From Prochlorococcus sp. AG-402-M15 (GTDB taxonomy: Bacteria > Cyanobacteriota > Cyanobacteriia > PCC-6307 > Cyanobiaceae), in the NCBI GenBank assembly GCA_003216615.1, contig QCIP01000003.1, positions 62,001-126,000 on the forward strand: a stretch of DNA of 64,000 nt. The letters run 5' to 3'. The notes below the pieces were generated by a model. That model did no database searches and was not told the origin of the DNA. It worked only from the letters and a program-made list of their open reading frames with translations. Made by a program: the position numbers and the translations under genes. Below are positions 1 to 9,861 of this stretch, one piece after another (within the stretch, counting starts at the first letter, position 1; every line of letters starts with the position of its first letter).

Positions 1-445
1 CTCTTTTACCCTCATCGTAACAAGCCCTTATTCCAAAAGTATTCACTGATCCTCTATAGTCTTCTGGTTGAGGATGTATTTCAGGATCTCCATAAACTTC
101 ACTTGTGCTCGCTATTAGGATTCTTGCTTTATTTTCTTTAGCTAAATTCAACATATTATATGTTCCTAAAAAACTAGTTTGAGTAGTTTTGATTGGATTA
201 AGTTGATAATGAACTGGAGATGCTGGGCAAGCCAAATGCCATATTCTATTAACTTCCAAGCAGATAGGCTGAATTACATCATGTTCAACAAACTTAAATA
301 AAGGATTTGAAAAATGCATTTCAATATTATTTTTACTTCCTGTAAAATAATTATCCAGACAGATAACTTCTTCTCCCGAACTTATAAGCTTCTCAATTAA
401 ATGGGACCCAAGAAAACCGGCACCTCCGGTTACAAGATTCTTCAA
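1..445 (-). CDS. UDP-glucuronate decarboxylase (UDP-xylose synthase), cut by window edge
   Basis: This is the N-terminal part of an extended short-chain dehydrogenase; the rest lies left of the window. My translation reads [20 protein letters not shown] from a TTG codon, with a stop two codons upstream and no ATG in frame nearby. The GGAGFLG loop binds NAD. Later come a STSEVYG motif and [15 protein letters not shown], which matches the active-site region of UDP-glucuronate decarboxylases (SVN-x-x-G-x-R-x-CYDEGKR). The family converts UDP-glucuronate to UDP-xylose in the cytoplasm for surface polysaccharide. It follows two other sugar-nucleotide genes on the same strand. A related UDP-sugar epimerase is less likely because of the CYDEGK signature. 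Confidence 0.85.
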   Translation of the reverse strand, partial: MKNLVTGGAGFLGSHLIEKLISSGEEVICLDNYFTGSKNNIEMHFSNPLFKFVEHDVIQPICLEVNRIWHLACPASPVHYQLNPIKTTQTSFLGTYNMLNLAKENKARILIASTSEVYGDPEIHPQPEDYRGSVNTFGIRACYDEGKR

Positions 446-572
446 ATTTTATCTGACAATTGTATTAATAATACAATATTGGTAAGGTAAAAATTTTTTT
501 TTAATTAAAAATTTTATTTAAATTAAATTGAAAAAATTTAATAGATAAATTATAAAAATACTCATTTTAGAA

Positions 573-1931
573 TTATATTCTTAATGGATTAAGTTCTCTT
601 GGTACAATCCCTTTTAAATCATATATGATGCTATTTTTTTTACATAAAATTTCCCAATCTTTTCTTTTTAAATTTCTAAATTCATTGTGACTTACTGCAA
701 GAATAACAATATCAAATTTTATCTTTTTATCTAATGGCAACTTTTCAAGAATTTTATAATTAGAATTTTTTGAAATGTTTGGATTTTTTATAAATGGATC
801 ATATACGACTGGTATAACTTTCTTCTTATTGCAAAGCTTGATAATTTCAAAAACTTTAGAATTTCTTGTATCAGGAGTATTTTCTTTAAACGTTAATCCT
901 AAAATTAAAATCTTTGAATTTTTAAAGTTTAAATTACATTCTTTTGCATAAATTAAAAGTTGATCAAAAACCCACTTACTCATCCCATCATTAATGTCTC
1001 TTCCAGCTAGTACGACATTGGGCTTGAAGCCCTTTTTTTTTGCTATGTAAGTCAAGTAATAGGGGTCAACACTTATACAATGTCCTCCTACTAAACCAGG
1101 GCGAAATGGTAAAAAATTCCATTTGCTTTCGGCGGCACTTAGAACATCCAAGGTATCAATATTTAATGTCTTACAAATTTTCGCTACTTCATTAACTAAG
1201 GCTATATTCAAATCTCTTTGAGTATTTTCAATAACTTTTGCAGTTTCTGCAATTTTGATGCTTTCAGCTTTATAAGTGCCAGCTTTAATTATTGATCCAT
1301 AAAGTTGATCTATATAAAAAGAAGATGTTTCATTGCTCCCACTAGTAATTTTTACAATTGAGGTTAGACGATGATTCTGATCTCCAGGATTTATTCTCTC
1401 AGGACTATAGCCACAATAAAAATCTTCATTGAGAATTAGTTTAGATTTGTTTTGAATTAATGAAATACAAAAATCTTCAGTAGTGCCAGGATAAACTGTA
1501 CTTTCATAAATGATTATTGGTTTAAATTTTGAAATTCTTTTTTTAAGAATATGACCAACTGATTCAGACGCTTTTTTTAAATATGATAAATCAGGATCTT
1601 TTTGTTTATTTATAGGTGTGGGTACGGAAATGATAAATATATCAGCAGAAATAAGATTACTTATATCAGAAGTGAAATCTATATCTTTTAAGTTTTTTAA
1701 TTCACTTTCTTCAGTTTCTTTTGTTGAATCTATTCCATTTTTTAGTTCATTAATTCTGTTTGGATTTAAGTCAAAACCAATAACTTTTCTATTTATTGCC
1801 TCTTTAGTCCTTAAACACTTCCTTGTCTTTGCAAATTCAATAGATAGAGGTAAACCCACATAGCCAAGTCCAATAATTCCTATGGAACAAGAGTTTATTG
1901 GAGGAAGGTCTTCAAAATCTATATCATTCAT
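573..1931 (-). CDS. UDP-sugar 6-dehydrogenase, TviB/WbpA-like
   Basis: This is a nucleotide-sugar dehydrogenase of the UDP-glucose/GDP-mannose dehydrogenase family (452 aa, usual length). It oxidises C6 of a UDP-hexose or UDP-N-acetylhexosamine to the uronic acid using NAD. The sequence shows GLGYVG (residues 21-26) for NAD, an ISVPTP segment, YESTVYPGTTE near 142, and GGHCISVDPYYL with the catalytic cysteine at 285. The GGHCI-VDPYYL form is typical of the TviB/WbpA/VipA branch, which acts on UDP-N-acetyl sugars, so that substrate is favoured over UDP-glucose. It starts 3 bp after the stop of the upstream epimerase gene, which implies one operon for exopolysaccharide or lipopolysaccharide precursors. 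Confidence 0.88.
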   Translation of the reverse strand: MNDIDFEDLPPINSCSIGIIGLGYVGLPLSIEFAKTRKCLRTKEAINRKVIGFDLNPNRINELKNGIDSTKETEESELKNLKDIDFTSDISNLISADIFIISVPTPINKQKDPDLSYLKKASESVGHILKKRISKFKPIIIYESTVYPGTTEDFCISLIQNKSKLILNEDFYCGYSPERINPGDQNHRLTSIVKITSGSNETSSFYIDQLYGSIIKAGTYKAESIKIAETAKVIENTQRDLNIALVNEVAKICKTLNIDTLDVLSAAESKWNFLPFRPGLVGGHCISVDPYYLTYIAKKKGFKPNVVLAGRDINDGMSKWVFDQLLIYAKECNLNFKNSKILILGLTFKENTPDTRNSKVFEIIKLCNKKKVIPVVYDPFIKNPNISKNSNYKILEKLPLDKKIKFDIVILAVSHNEFRNLKRKDWEILCKKNSIIYDLKGIVPRELNPLRI

Positions 1932-1934
1932 TAT

Positions 1935-2948
1935 TTAGTTTTTATAGTAATTTTTATACCATCCTATAAATTTTGCTATGCCTTCATTAACCGTTGTATT
2001 TGGTTTAAATCCAATCCAATCTTCTAAAGAAGATGTATCTGAAGATGTCATAGGAACATCACCTGGCTGCATTTCAATAAATTCTTTTCGCGCGTTAATT
2101 CCTAAATTTTCTTCAATAGCCTTTATAAAATCCATGAGTGGAGTCGGATTAGAATTACCTATATTGAAAATTCTATATGGTGCCCAACTCTTTGATGATA
2201 TTGGTTCTGTCTTTTTAAAATCTTTATCTGGTGTGGCTGGTTTTTTTATAAGTCTAATTAAACTCTCCACAATATCGTCAATATAAGTAAAGTCTCTAAT
2301 CATTTTACCATGATTAAAAACTTTAATCGGAGAATTTTCTAGTATAGATTTGGTAAAAAGGAAAAGTGCCATATCTGGACGACCCCATGGACCGTATACA
2401 GTAAAAAATCTAAGTCCAGTTGTTGGTATATTGTATAGATGACTATAGGTATGAGCCATTAGTTCATTTGCTTTCTTTGTTGCAGCATAAAGACTTACAG
2501 GGTGATCTACACTTTGATCTTCATTAAACGGATACTTTTTATTGCCTCCATATACTGAGCTACTACTAGCATAAATTAGATGGTTAATATTATTAGACCT
2601 ACAATTTTCCAATATATTCGCAAAACCTACCAGATTTGAACTTATATAAACAGAGGGATTTTCTATCGAATACCTTACACCCGCTTGTGCTGCAAGATGT
2701 AAAACAACGTCAATCTTAAAGTTATTGAATATGTTACTTAAAGAATCCTTATCTTCAATATTTTTTTTGAAGAAGTGAAAGCTGTTATTCGAAACTTTTG
2801 ATAATTCTTTTAATCTGGAATTTTTAAGATCTACATCATAATATGCATTTAAATTATCTATCCCGACAACTTTATGCCCTTCAATTAAAAGTCTTTCACA
2901 TAAATGAAACCCAATAAAACCTGCAGCACCTGTTACTAAAATTGCCAT
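1935..2948 (-). CDS. UDP-glucuronate 4-epimerase, CapI-like
   Basis: This extended SDR epimerase (337 aa) most likely interconverts UDP-glucuronate and UDP-galacturonate. An N-terminal GAAGFIG loop (7-13) binds NAD, the Y154-x3-K158 catalytic pair sits in SLYAATKK, and FTVYGPWGRPDMALFLFTK is the hallmark of the CapI/LspL group. It is the first gene of the minus-strand sugar-nucleotide group and nearly abuts the dehydrogenase. Together with the decarboxylase beyond it, the set could supply UDP-GalA, UDP-xylose and an aminouronic acid for surface glycans. A GalE or UDP-GlcNAc epimerase role cannot be excluded without biochemistry. Confidence 0.88.
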   Translation of the reverse strand: MAILVTGAAGFIGFHLCERLLIEGHKVVGIDNLNAYYDVDLKNSRLKELSKVSNNSFHFFKKNIEDKDSLSNIFNNFKIDVVLHLAAQAGVRYSIENPSVYISSNLVGFANILENCRSNNINHLIYASSSSVYGGNKKYPFNEDQSVDHPVSLYAATKKANELMAHTYSHLYNIPTTGLRFFTVYGPWGRPDMALFLFTKSILENSPIKVFNHGKMIRDFTYIDDIVESLIRLIKKPATPDKDFKKTEPISSKSWAPYRIFNIGNSNPTPLMDFIKAIEENLGINARKEFIEMQPGDVPMTSSDTSSLEDWIGFKPNTTVNEGIAKFIGWYKNYYKN

Positions 2949-3178
2949 AAAATTATAAATATTTTTATAGGCAGAAAAATAAATTAATTCGTTTTGAAAC
3001 TTTTCTAATTATTTATTTTTATGCTTAATGAAACAAATTATACACCAAAACAAAGGACTAATTTATGGATGTTGTTTTTGAGCTGTTGATATACTTTATA
3101 GTTAAATAGACTTATATTTATTTTCTTCTGCGAATTAAACAAATTTTTTAAAACTACATGGTTTTTGATGAAAATATA

Positions 3179-3252
<74 letters not shown>

Positions 3253-3393
3253 ACCTAATTATTATATCTGACAGTTATAGACGTAACAACTAAGGAAATT
3301 TTATCATTATATTTCTTATGCTAATGAAAGTATTGATAAACTATATTTTTAATATTTAACCTTATACAATGATATTATAATCAATTTTTTATT

Positions 3394-4035
3394 TTGGCTA
3401 AAAGGCTAACAGAAAATGAAAAGAACCAAATTGTTAGTGACTTTACTAATGGTAAGAGTATAGATGAACTATCTTTAAATTTTAAATGTACAAAATTCAC
3501 AATTTCTAGAAATCTCAAAAAAAAACTTGGCGAAAAAAAATTTAAAGAGCTTTTTGAGAGTAATAAGTTATTAATTCAGAATGATAATCAAAAGATCTCT
3601 CATCCTAATACAAATGAATTTAATTTAAAAAATGATGAGGAAATTTTTGAAGAACAACATTTTCCCGTCTCAAAATTTACTGAGATAACACCTTTGAATT
3701 TTGAGTTTGATAATTCTTCTCAGAAAGATTTGTCATCAATACCTATTTCAGAAGTTGAATTCCCTAAAATTGTTTACATGGTTGTTGATAAAAAAATTGA
3801 ATTAGAAATAAAATATCTCAAAGATTTTCCAGAATGGCATTTCCTTTCACAGGATGAATTAAATAGAAAAACAATTCAAATACATTTAGATTTGAAAAGT
3901 GCAAAACGACTTTGTAATAAAGAACAAAAGGTTCTTAAGGTTCCTAATACTGAAGTATTTAAAATTGTTGCACCTCTTCTGCTCTCAAGAGGAATCTCAA
4001 GAATTGTTAGTCCAGAGAAATTGATAGCACTTTAA
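3394..4035 (+). CDS. Conserved hypothetical with N-terminal helix-turn-helix
   Basis: The 213-aa protein has an N-terminal segment (about 1-55: LTENEKNQIVSDFTNGKSIDELSLNFKCTKFTISRNLKK) that reads like a resolvase- or transposase-type helix-turn-helix, suggesting DNA binding. The middle is polar and low in complexity. The C-terminal part (about 120-213) is better ordered and ends with IVAPLLLSRGISRIVSPEKLIAL. The start is TTG because no ATG precedes the HTH in frame. I do not recognise a named family beyond a cyanobacterial hypothetical protein. It stands alone between the tRNA and a convergent small gene. Confidence 0.7.
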   Translation: MAKRLTENEKNQIVSDFTNGKSIDELSLNFKCTKFTISRNLKKKLGEKKFKELFESNKLLIQNDNQKISHPNTNEFNLKNDEEIFEEQHFPVSKFTEITPLNFEFDNSSQKDLSSIPISEVEFPKIVYMVVDKKIELEIKYLKDFPEWHFLSQDELNRKTIQIHLDLKSAKRLCNKEQKVLKVPNTEVFKIVAPLLLSRGISRIVSPEKLIAL

Positions 4036-4043
4036 AAATTGTT

Positions 4044-4265
4044 TTATTTTTCTCCTTTTAGATTTATATTTAAAAGACTTGCAGTAATTGAGCCAGTTAT
4101 AAAACTAACTCCAATTATGAAACTAATGGGCAAATCAACTGTTTCATTTATTATGAGATTAACTTTGCTCTTATTTGAGCTATTTTGTATTCCTATCATT
4201 AAAAGTACAAACAAAGATAAATTAAATAAACTTGAAAAAATACTTTTTTTAACAATAAAGCCCAT
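4044..4265 (-). CDS. Small two-helix membrane protein, unknown function
   Basis: The 73-aa protein has two hydrophobic stretches (about 12-28 and 46-64) separated by a short polar loop, and a basic C-terminal tail. It is probably an inner or thylakoid membrane hairpin. An overlapping ORF on the opposite strand (4039-4272) also looks hydrophobic, but this frame is favoured because it has a plausible hairpin topology and sits just downstream of rsmI on the same strand. No function can be assigned. Confidence 0.6.
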   Translation of the reverse strand: MGFIVKKSIFSSLFNLSLFVLLMIGIQNSSNKSKVNLIINETVDLPISFIIGVSFITGSITASLLNINLKGEK

Positions 4266-4289
4266 TTATTAACTGTATTTATATTGATT

Positions 4290-5156
4290 CTAATACAAAT
4301 TATAAATTAAGTTTTTTCTAAGATTATTTTTTTTTGCTAAGTATTTCGAGGCTCTTGATAAGCTTAAACCTTCACTAATTAATTCATTAAGTTCTTTCTT
4401 TAATTCATCTTTATTGAATTCATTATCTTGTTTTGCTTTGGTGACCCCTTTTATAACAACTGTAATTTCACCCAGGATTTCTTTGTCTTTAATATGATGT
4501 AAAACCTCATCTATATTATTACCTAGATGCTCCTCGTACCTTTTTGTTAATTCGCGAAAAACTTGAATTTCTCGCCCCCCACCACAATATTCTTTTAACT
4601 GAAATAATAACTTTTTAAGACGATTTGGAGATTCAAAAAAAATTGTGGTCTTATCATTTTTACTAACTTCTAAAAGAAGTTTTTCTCTTTCACTCTTTTT
4701 TTTAGGAGGAAAGCCTTCAAAAATAAATTTTGAACTTGGAAGACCACTTGAGACAAGAGCAGTCAAAGCTGCGCATGGTCCTGGAATACAAATTATATTT
4801 ATTCCATTTGACTTTACTTCTTTGACAAGGTCTTCGCCTGGATCGCAAATGCTTGGCATCCCGGCATCACTTACTAGAGCAATTGACTTCCCTGACTTGA
4901 GATCGTCAATTATTTTTGGCATTTTTTTTAGATAGTTATGTTGATTAAAACTTATAAGGTAATTTGTGAATTCAAATTTACTCAATATTTTTTTTGTTTG
5001 TCTAGTATCCTCGCAGGCAATATGAGAGACGTTTTTAAGAATATTTATGGCCCTAAAAGACATATCATTTAAGTTGCCTATTGGAGTACCAACAATATAT
5101 AAAAAACCGCTTTGAGGTTCTTTACTTTTATGAGAAGATAAAGATTTAGTATTCAT
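4290..5156 (-). CDS. rsmI: 16S rRNA (cytidine-1402-2'-O)-methyltransferase
   Basis: RsmI belongs to the tetrapyrrole-methylase fold and 2'-O-methylates C1402 in the ribosomal P site using S-adenosylmethionine. At 288 aa it has the usual length. Diagnostic segments are LYIVGTPIGNLNDMSFRAI near the N-terminus, the SDAGMPSICDPGEDLV loop in the SAM pocket, and FEGFPPKKKSERE. Its ATG lies 3 bp from the GTG of the divergent cysQ-like gene, so its promoter must lie inside that gene or the start sites overlap. Confidence 0.95.
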   Translation of the reverse strand: MNTKSLSSHKSKEPQSGFLYIVGTPIGNLNDMSFRAINILKNVSHIACEDTRQTKKILSKFEFTNYLISFNQHNYLKKMPKIIDDLKSGKSIALVSDAGMPSICDPGEDLVKEVKSNGINIICIPGPCAALTALVSSGLPSSKFIFEGFPPKKKSEREKLLLEVSKNDKTTIFFESPNRLKKLLFQLKEYCGGGREIQVFRELTKRYEEHLGNNIDEVLHHIKDKEILGEITVVIKGVTKAKQDNEFNKDELKKELNELISEGLSLSRASKYLAKKNNLRKNLIYNLY

Positions 5157-5159
5157 TTA

Positions 5160-6059
5160 GTGATTAAATTACCTGAAGGAGTAGATATCGATATTCTCAT
5201 TGAGGATTTAAGAGACTTAAGTTGGGGAGCTTCTGAAATCTTAATTAAATACTCTCAAATACTAAAAGATTCGAAAGATAAAAGCAATATTGTGAAAACT
5301 GATAAAAACCAAGACCCCGTAACAGTAGCTGATTTGGAAGTAAATGAATTTGTTATTAGAAAAATTAATGAAAAATATAGTTTAATTAATTGGGAAATCC
5401 TGAGCGAAGAAAATTCAAAAATAGCTTTAAATGTTTATCCAAGTACAGATTGGGTATGGGTTCTTGATCCTCTTGATGGTACTAAGGACTTTATTCAAGG
5501 ATCAAGTAATTATGCTATGCATTTAGCTTTAAATTATAAGCAAAGTCCATATTTAGGAATTGTTTTGATTCCTGAAAAGGATGAATTATGGATTGCTAAT
5601 GGTAAAAATATTTGGTGCGAGAGAAAAGATAGATCCAGAATTTTCCCTGGTAATTCTAGTATGAAAAGCCTCAAGGATATGGTTTTAGTTACAAGTAAAA
5701 ATCATAGGAACCCTGAATTAGAAAGTCTGATAGATAAAATTGATTTTAAGAATGTAATAGTTATGGGAAGTATCGGTTGCAAGTTGGCCTCTATTTTGAG
5801 AGGTGAAAGCGATATATATATTTGTTTAAGTTTGCCTGGGAATAGCTCACCTAAGGATTGGGACTTATCTGCTCCTGAAGTTATATTGAAAGCTGCTGGA
5901 GGTGCAATAACAAATATAGAAAATGAAGAATTATTGTATGGCAAGTCAGATTTCGAACAACGCGGAATAATCGTTGCCTCAAATAATAGACTAAATCATG
6001 GAAAGATTTGCTCCCAGATAAAAGAAATAATTAAAAAATACGATTTGTATCCTCTTTAA
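5160..6059 (+). CDS. cysQ: 3'(2'),5'-bisphosphate nucleotidase, CysQ-like
   Basis: This is a lithium-sensitive phosphatase of the inositol monophosphatase superfamily (299 aa), probably hydrolysing 3'-phosphoadenosine 5'-phosphate left by sulfate assimilation. Metal-binding motifs are visible: SEE at 82-84, DPLDGTKDF from D103 (with D106), and DWDLSAPEVIL in the C-terminal half. The GTG start is the only canonical option near the stop codon just upstream. It could instead act on inositol monophosphate; CysQ is favoured by overall resemblance. It is convergent with pnp, with only 2 bp between the stops. Confidence 0.85.
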   Translation: MIKLPEGVDIDILIEDLRDLSWGASEILIKYSQILKDSKDKSNIVKTDKNQDPVTVADLEVNEFVIRKINEKYSLINWEILSEENSKIALNVYPSTDWVWVLDPLDGTKDFIQGSSNYAMHLALNYKQSPYLGIVLIPEKDELWIANGKNIWCERKDRSRIFPGNSSMKSLKDMVLVTSKNHRNPELESLIDKIDFKNVIVMGSIGCKLASILRGESDIYICLSLPGNSSPKDWDLSAPEVILKAAGGAITNIENEELLYGKSDFEQRGIIVASNNRLNHGKICSQIKEIIKKYDLYPL

Positions 6060-6061
6060 TT

Positions 6062-8224
6062 TTAATTAAGAGGAGCTACAGGAGTGGGAGTAGGTTCTGG
6101 ATAAGACAATCCTCCATTTTGTGCAACTCCTCTTAATGTTAAGTTAATTCTTCCCCTACTATCTATCTCTCGAACCCTGACAGTCACTTCATCACCCTGT
6201 CTAACAACATCTTCAACCCTTTCAACTCTTGCTTCCGATAACTGAGAGATATGAACCATACCCTCTTTCCCAGGAAGTATTTCTACAAAAGCACCAATTG
6301 GTATTATTCTAGTTACTACACCTGAAAATATTTCACCTTCGTGAACTTTTCTCGTTAGTCCCTCTATTATTTTTTGAGCTTCTTCAGCAGCAGCTCCGTC
6401 ATGAGAGGCAATAGTGACAATCCCTCCATCTTCTATATCGATTTTAGTATTGGTTCTTTCAGTTATTCCTTTGATAGTTCTTCCTCCTGGTCCTATAACA
6501 GTTCCAATTAGCTCAGGATCAATCCTAAAGCTTAAAAGTCTTGGGGCATGGGGCGATAAAGTTTCTTCTGGTTTATCTATTGCTTCTTTCATTTTCTCTA
6601 GGATATGCAATCTTGCTGGACGGGCTTTTTTTATCGCATCAGAAATAACAGAAACTGGTAATCCTGTTATTTTCATGTCCATTTGCAAAGCTGTAATTCC
6701 TTTTTCAGTTCCAGCGACTTTGAAATCCATATCACCAAGAAAATCTTCAATCCCTTGAATATCAGTAAGAATTCGAATTTCTTTACCTTCTTTAATTAAA
6801 CCCATAGCGGTCCCGCTAACAAGTGCTTTTAAAGGTACCCCCGCATCTAATAATGAAAGTGTACTTCCGCAAACAGATCCCATTGAAGTTGAGCCATTTG
6901 AACTAAGTACTTCACTAACAACTCTTAGCACATAAGGAAAAGTTTCTTTACCAGGAAGAACTGGAATGAGCGCTCTTTCTGCCAAAGCTCCATGTCCAAT
7001 TTCCCTTCTGCCTGGAGTTCTCATTGGTCTAGTCTCTCCCACAGAAAAAGGAGGAAAATTGTAGTGGTGCAAGTATGTTTTCTCAGTACTTGGATTCAAA
7101 TCATCCATTTCTTGCGCATCACTTGGAGTCCCTAGTGTTGTTGTAGATAAAACTTGAGTTAAACCTCTTTGAAACAATGCAGATCCATGAACTCTTTTAG
7201 GTAGTATTCCTGCAGAGGCGGATATCTTTCTGACTTCATCAAGATCTCTCCCATCAACTCTTTTGCCATCATTAATAATTTGAGACCTCATTAATTTCTT
7301 TGTAAGTTTTTTAAAGTCAGAATTTAATAACTTATCATTCTCCGATAGAAGAACCTTTAACTCATTATCATCTTTCAAAGATTCAATTTTACCTTGAGTC
7401 TCAACTTTTATTTTTTCGAGTTCAAGATCTCTTTCTTCTTTCGAATGATCAAATTTCTTTAAAACTAGGTCGATTGGCTTAGTGCAGTTTTTCTCTAGAT
7501 ATGAGGGTAATGTTTTATCTTCATCAGGCTCAGATGGCTTAATTTGTTTTATGCCTAAATCTTTGAGTAAATCTTCTTGAGACTTTATCAGTTCTGTAAC
7601 CGCCTCATAACCAAAATCTATAGCTTCGATAGTATCTTGCTCTGATAATTGGTTAGCACCTGCTTCAATCATTACTATTCCTTCAGGTGATCCCGCTACA
7701 ACGATGTCTAAATCTCCTTTTTCAATCTCTCTATAGCTTGGATTTAATATAAAATCATCCCCTATGAGACCAACTCTAACTGCAGCCATTGGCCCATAAA
7801 ATGGTATCTCTCCAAGTAATGTTGCTATTGAAGCCCCAGTAACAGCTAAAACATCTGCTGGAACTCTTTCATCTAATGATAGACAAGTGGCAACTATTTG
7901 AATCTCATCTCTCATCCACGAGGGGAAAAGTGGCCTCATTGGCCTATCTATCAATCTTGAAATTAATGTCGCTCTTTCCGGAGGGCGACCCTCTCTCCTC
8001 ATAAAACCACCCGGAATTCTCCCTGCAGCGTATAGTTTCTCTTCATAGTCACATATCAGAGGGAGAAAGTCCGAGTCTTTTTTGGTAGTTTTAGTTGCTG
8101 TAACTAATAAAGAGGTGTCTCCACACTCAATCATTACTGATCCACTTGCTTGAGGAGCATATAGTCCTGTAGTTAGTCGTATCTCTCGTCCGTCAAACGT
8201 GATCGACTTATTTTGTCCTTCCAC
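6062..8224 (-). CDS. pnp: Polynucleotide phosphorylase (PNPase)
   Basis: PNPase is a phosphorolytic 3'-to-5' exoribonuclease and, in cyanobacteria, probably the enzyme that adds heteropolymeric tails. The 720-aa chain has two RNase PH-like cores separated by a helical segment (about 240-320), then a KH domain ([16 protein letters not shown] near 575) and an S1 domain ([26 protein letters not shown] near 635). The C-terminus ends shortly after S1 in a short proline-rich tail. rpsN lies upstream on the same strand, 184 bp away, in the position rpsO often takes in other bacteria. Confidence 0.98.
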   Translation of the reverse strand: MEGQNKSITFDGREIRLTTGLYAPQASGSVMIECGDTSLLVTATKTTKKDSDFLPLICDYEEKLYAAGRIPGGFMRREGRPPERATLISRLIDRPMRPLFPSWMRDEIQIVATCLSLDERVPADVLAVTGASIATLLGEIPFYGPMAAVRVGLIGDDFILNPSYREIEKGDLDIVVAGSPEGIVMIEAGANQLSEQDTIEAIDFGYEAVTELIKSQEDLLKDLGIKQIKPSEPDEDKTLPSYLEKNCTKPIDLVLKKFDHSKEERDLELEKIKVETQGKIESLKDDNELKVLLSENDKLLNSDFKKLTKKLMRSQIINDGKRVDGRDLDEVRKISASAGILPKRVHGSALFQRGLTQVLSTTTLGTPSDAQEMDDLNPSTEKTYLHHYNFPPFSVGETRPMRTPGRREIGHGALAERALIPVLPGKETFPYVLRVVSEVLSSNGSTSMGSVCGSTLSLLDAGVPLKALVSGTAMGLIKEGKEIRILTDIQGIEDFLGDMDFKVAGTEKGITALQMDMKITGLPVSVISDAIKKARPARLHILEKMKEAIDKPEETLSPHAPRLLSFRIDPELIGTVIGPGGRTIKGITERTNTKIDIEDGGIVTIASHDGAAAEEAQKIIEGLTRKVHEGEIFSGVVTRIIPIGAFVEILPGKEGMVHISQLSEARVERVEDVVRQGDEVTVRVREIDSRGRINLTLRGVAQNGGLSYPEPTPTPVAPLN

Positions 8225-8408
8225 TTTTTAAATTATAATTCTATACAAGGTTTATTCTTACATTTTATAGGGACATATTGAGTAAATTATTTAAATAAAC
8301 TGTAAATATTATAAAAAAAAAAGAGTAAAAAATTAATTGTAATTCTTCAATAGATAATTTTTTATAAGAAATTTGTAAAAAGTTGTGGTTTCTATGAGGG
8401 AAAAAATC

Positions 8409-8711
8409 TTACCAACTCGATTTTACGACTCCAGGAAGTTCACCATTATGAGCTCTTTGTCTTAATTGATTTCTACATAAACCAAAATCTCTATATACTC
8501 CTCTAGGTTTACCAGTAGCCCAACATCTATTTCTAACTCGGTTTGGAGCAGAGTTTCTTGGAAGCCCTTGAATCTTTCTATGTATTTCTAATCTTTCCAT
8601 TGGATCTTTTGCTGCATTGAATTCCTTTAATAATGATTTTCTTTTTGCAGCATATTTTTTGACAAGCTTTTTGCGTTTGACTTCTCTCGCAATCATGGAC
8701 TTTTTAGCCAT
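8409..8711 (-). CDS. rpsN: 30S ribosomal protein S14
   Basis: The 100-aa small-subunit protein starts [21 protein letters not shown] and ends [12 protein letters not shown], the standard long, zinc-free S14 form that lacks paired CxxC motifs. It is very basic, as expected for an rRNA-binding protein. The gene is detached from the main ribosomal protein operon, as is usual in cyanobacteria. It precedes pnp on the same strand with a 184-bp AT-rich gap that has no clear terminator, so co-transcription is possible. Confidence 0.97.
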   Translation of the reverse strand: MAKKSMIAREVKRKKLVKKYAAKRKSLLKEFNAAKDPMERLEIHRKIQGLPRNSAPNRVRNRCWATGKPRGVYRDFGLCRNQLRQRAHNGELPGVVKSSW

Positions 8712-8772
8712 TTAATAAAATTTAAAAAATATCCTCTACAATAACATCTCAGCTAACAATTATAAAATTTAT

Positions 8773-9852
8773 TTATTGGTTTAATAATCTTTGAACGATT
8801 AAAAGTTGACTAGTATCTCTAATAATGAGCAGCACACTAAGTCCAACTAAAAGGAAAAAACTGGATTGTGTAACGGCCATTTGTAATTTAACTGGTACAG
8901 GTTTCCCTCTCAACCCCTCAATTAATGTAAAAACAAGTTGACCTCCATCTAATAGTGGTAGAGGTAATGAATTAAGAACTGCTAAATTAATAGAAATTAA
9001 AGCAGCGAATAACAATATTCCTGTTCCTCCTTGTTCTGAGAGTTGAGCACCAATCTCAACAATTTTGACTGGTCCACTTAATTGTTGTGCTGTTGAGGAG
9101 AAATTTGTTATTAAACCTTTATAACCTTGAATTGTTTTTACTAAAAGCGATAGGAACTCATTGTTAGAGTATTTAAAAAGCTCGAAAATATTTTTTGTTT
9201 TTTTAGTTTCTTTCCTAATATTGGGTTGTAATTGAGCACCTATAGTGCCTTTCCCATCAACATTTTTGGGTATCAAAGTAATATCTATAAGAACCCCATC
9301 TCTATCGATTTTTATTGATATTGGTTTTTCTGATGATGTTTGAATCTTTTTTACTAAAGTTGAAACAGCATGATCTCCAGCACCTAGAGGACTGTTTTCA
9401 ATTTTTATAATTTTATCTCCTGCATCTAGGCCTGCGAGATCAGCAGCCTTTTCGGGCTGTGTTGCCAAAACTAATATCCCTGGTTCAGGATCAAAAGGAA
9501 TTCCAACTGTAGTTACATTTAGAATTAAAATAGTATATGCAAGAATTAAATTAGCAAATACTCCTGCAGAGATGACAATAACTCTTTGAAATATTGGCCT
9601 ATTTTTTAAAAGGTTTGGATCTTTAGGATTGATTTTATTAAGTTCTTCATCTGGGAAAGAAACAAATCCTCCTAAAGGGAAGGCTCTAAATGAATACGTG
9701 ATATTTTTATATTTTTTCTGAATTATTGAAGGCCCAAAACCTATTGAAAAACCATCCACATAAATACCTTGCAAAATTGCCGCGAGAAAATGTCCCATCT
9801 CATGAAAAAAAATGAGAAATCCAAGAACTGTTATTGAGGTTAAAACATTCAT
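8773..9852 (-). CDS. rseP: Site-2 intramembrane zinc metalloprotease, RseP family
   Basis: This membrane protease (359 aa) cleaves transmembrane substrates such as anti-sigma factors. The zinc site HEMGH is at residues 17-21 in the first helix, a PDZ domain follows in the middle (around LAGLDAGDKIIKIENSPLG), and the second catalytic motif LLDGGQ lies near residue 300 in a later helix. Length and order match cyanobacterial RseP/S2P proteins. It is 9 bp downstream of serS on the same strand. The substrate here is unknown. Confidence 0.93.
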   Translation of the reverse strand: MNVLTSITVLGFLIFFHEMGHFLAAILQGIYVDGFSIGFGPSIIQKKYKNITYSFRAFPLGGFVSFPDEELNKINPKDPNLLKNRPIFQRVIVISAGVFANLILAYTILILNVTTVGIPFDPEPGILVLATQPEKAADLAGLDAGDKIIKIENSPLGAGDHAVSTLVKKIQTSSEKPISIKIDRDGVLIDITLIPKNVDGKGTIGAQLQPNIRKETKKTKNIFELFKYSNNEFLSLLVKTIQGYKGLITNFSSTAQQLSGPVKIVEIGAQLSEQGGTGILLFAALISINLAVLNSLPLPLLDGGQLVFTLIEGLRGKPVPVKLQMAVTQSSFFLLVGLSVLLIIRDTSQLLIVQRLLNQ

Positions 9853-9861
9853 TCTTTTATA

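Noticed and set aside
4039-4272. 77-aa plus-strand ORF opposite the small membrane protein gene
   Set aside because: The frame is hydrophobic only because it mirrors a membrane-protein gene; the minus-strand frame has better topology.
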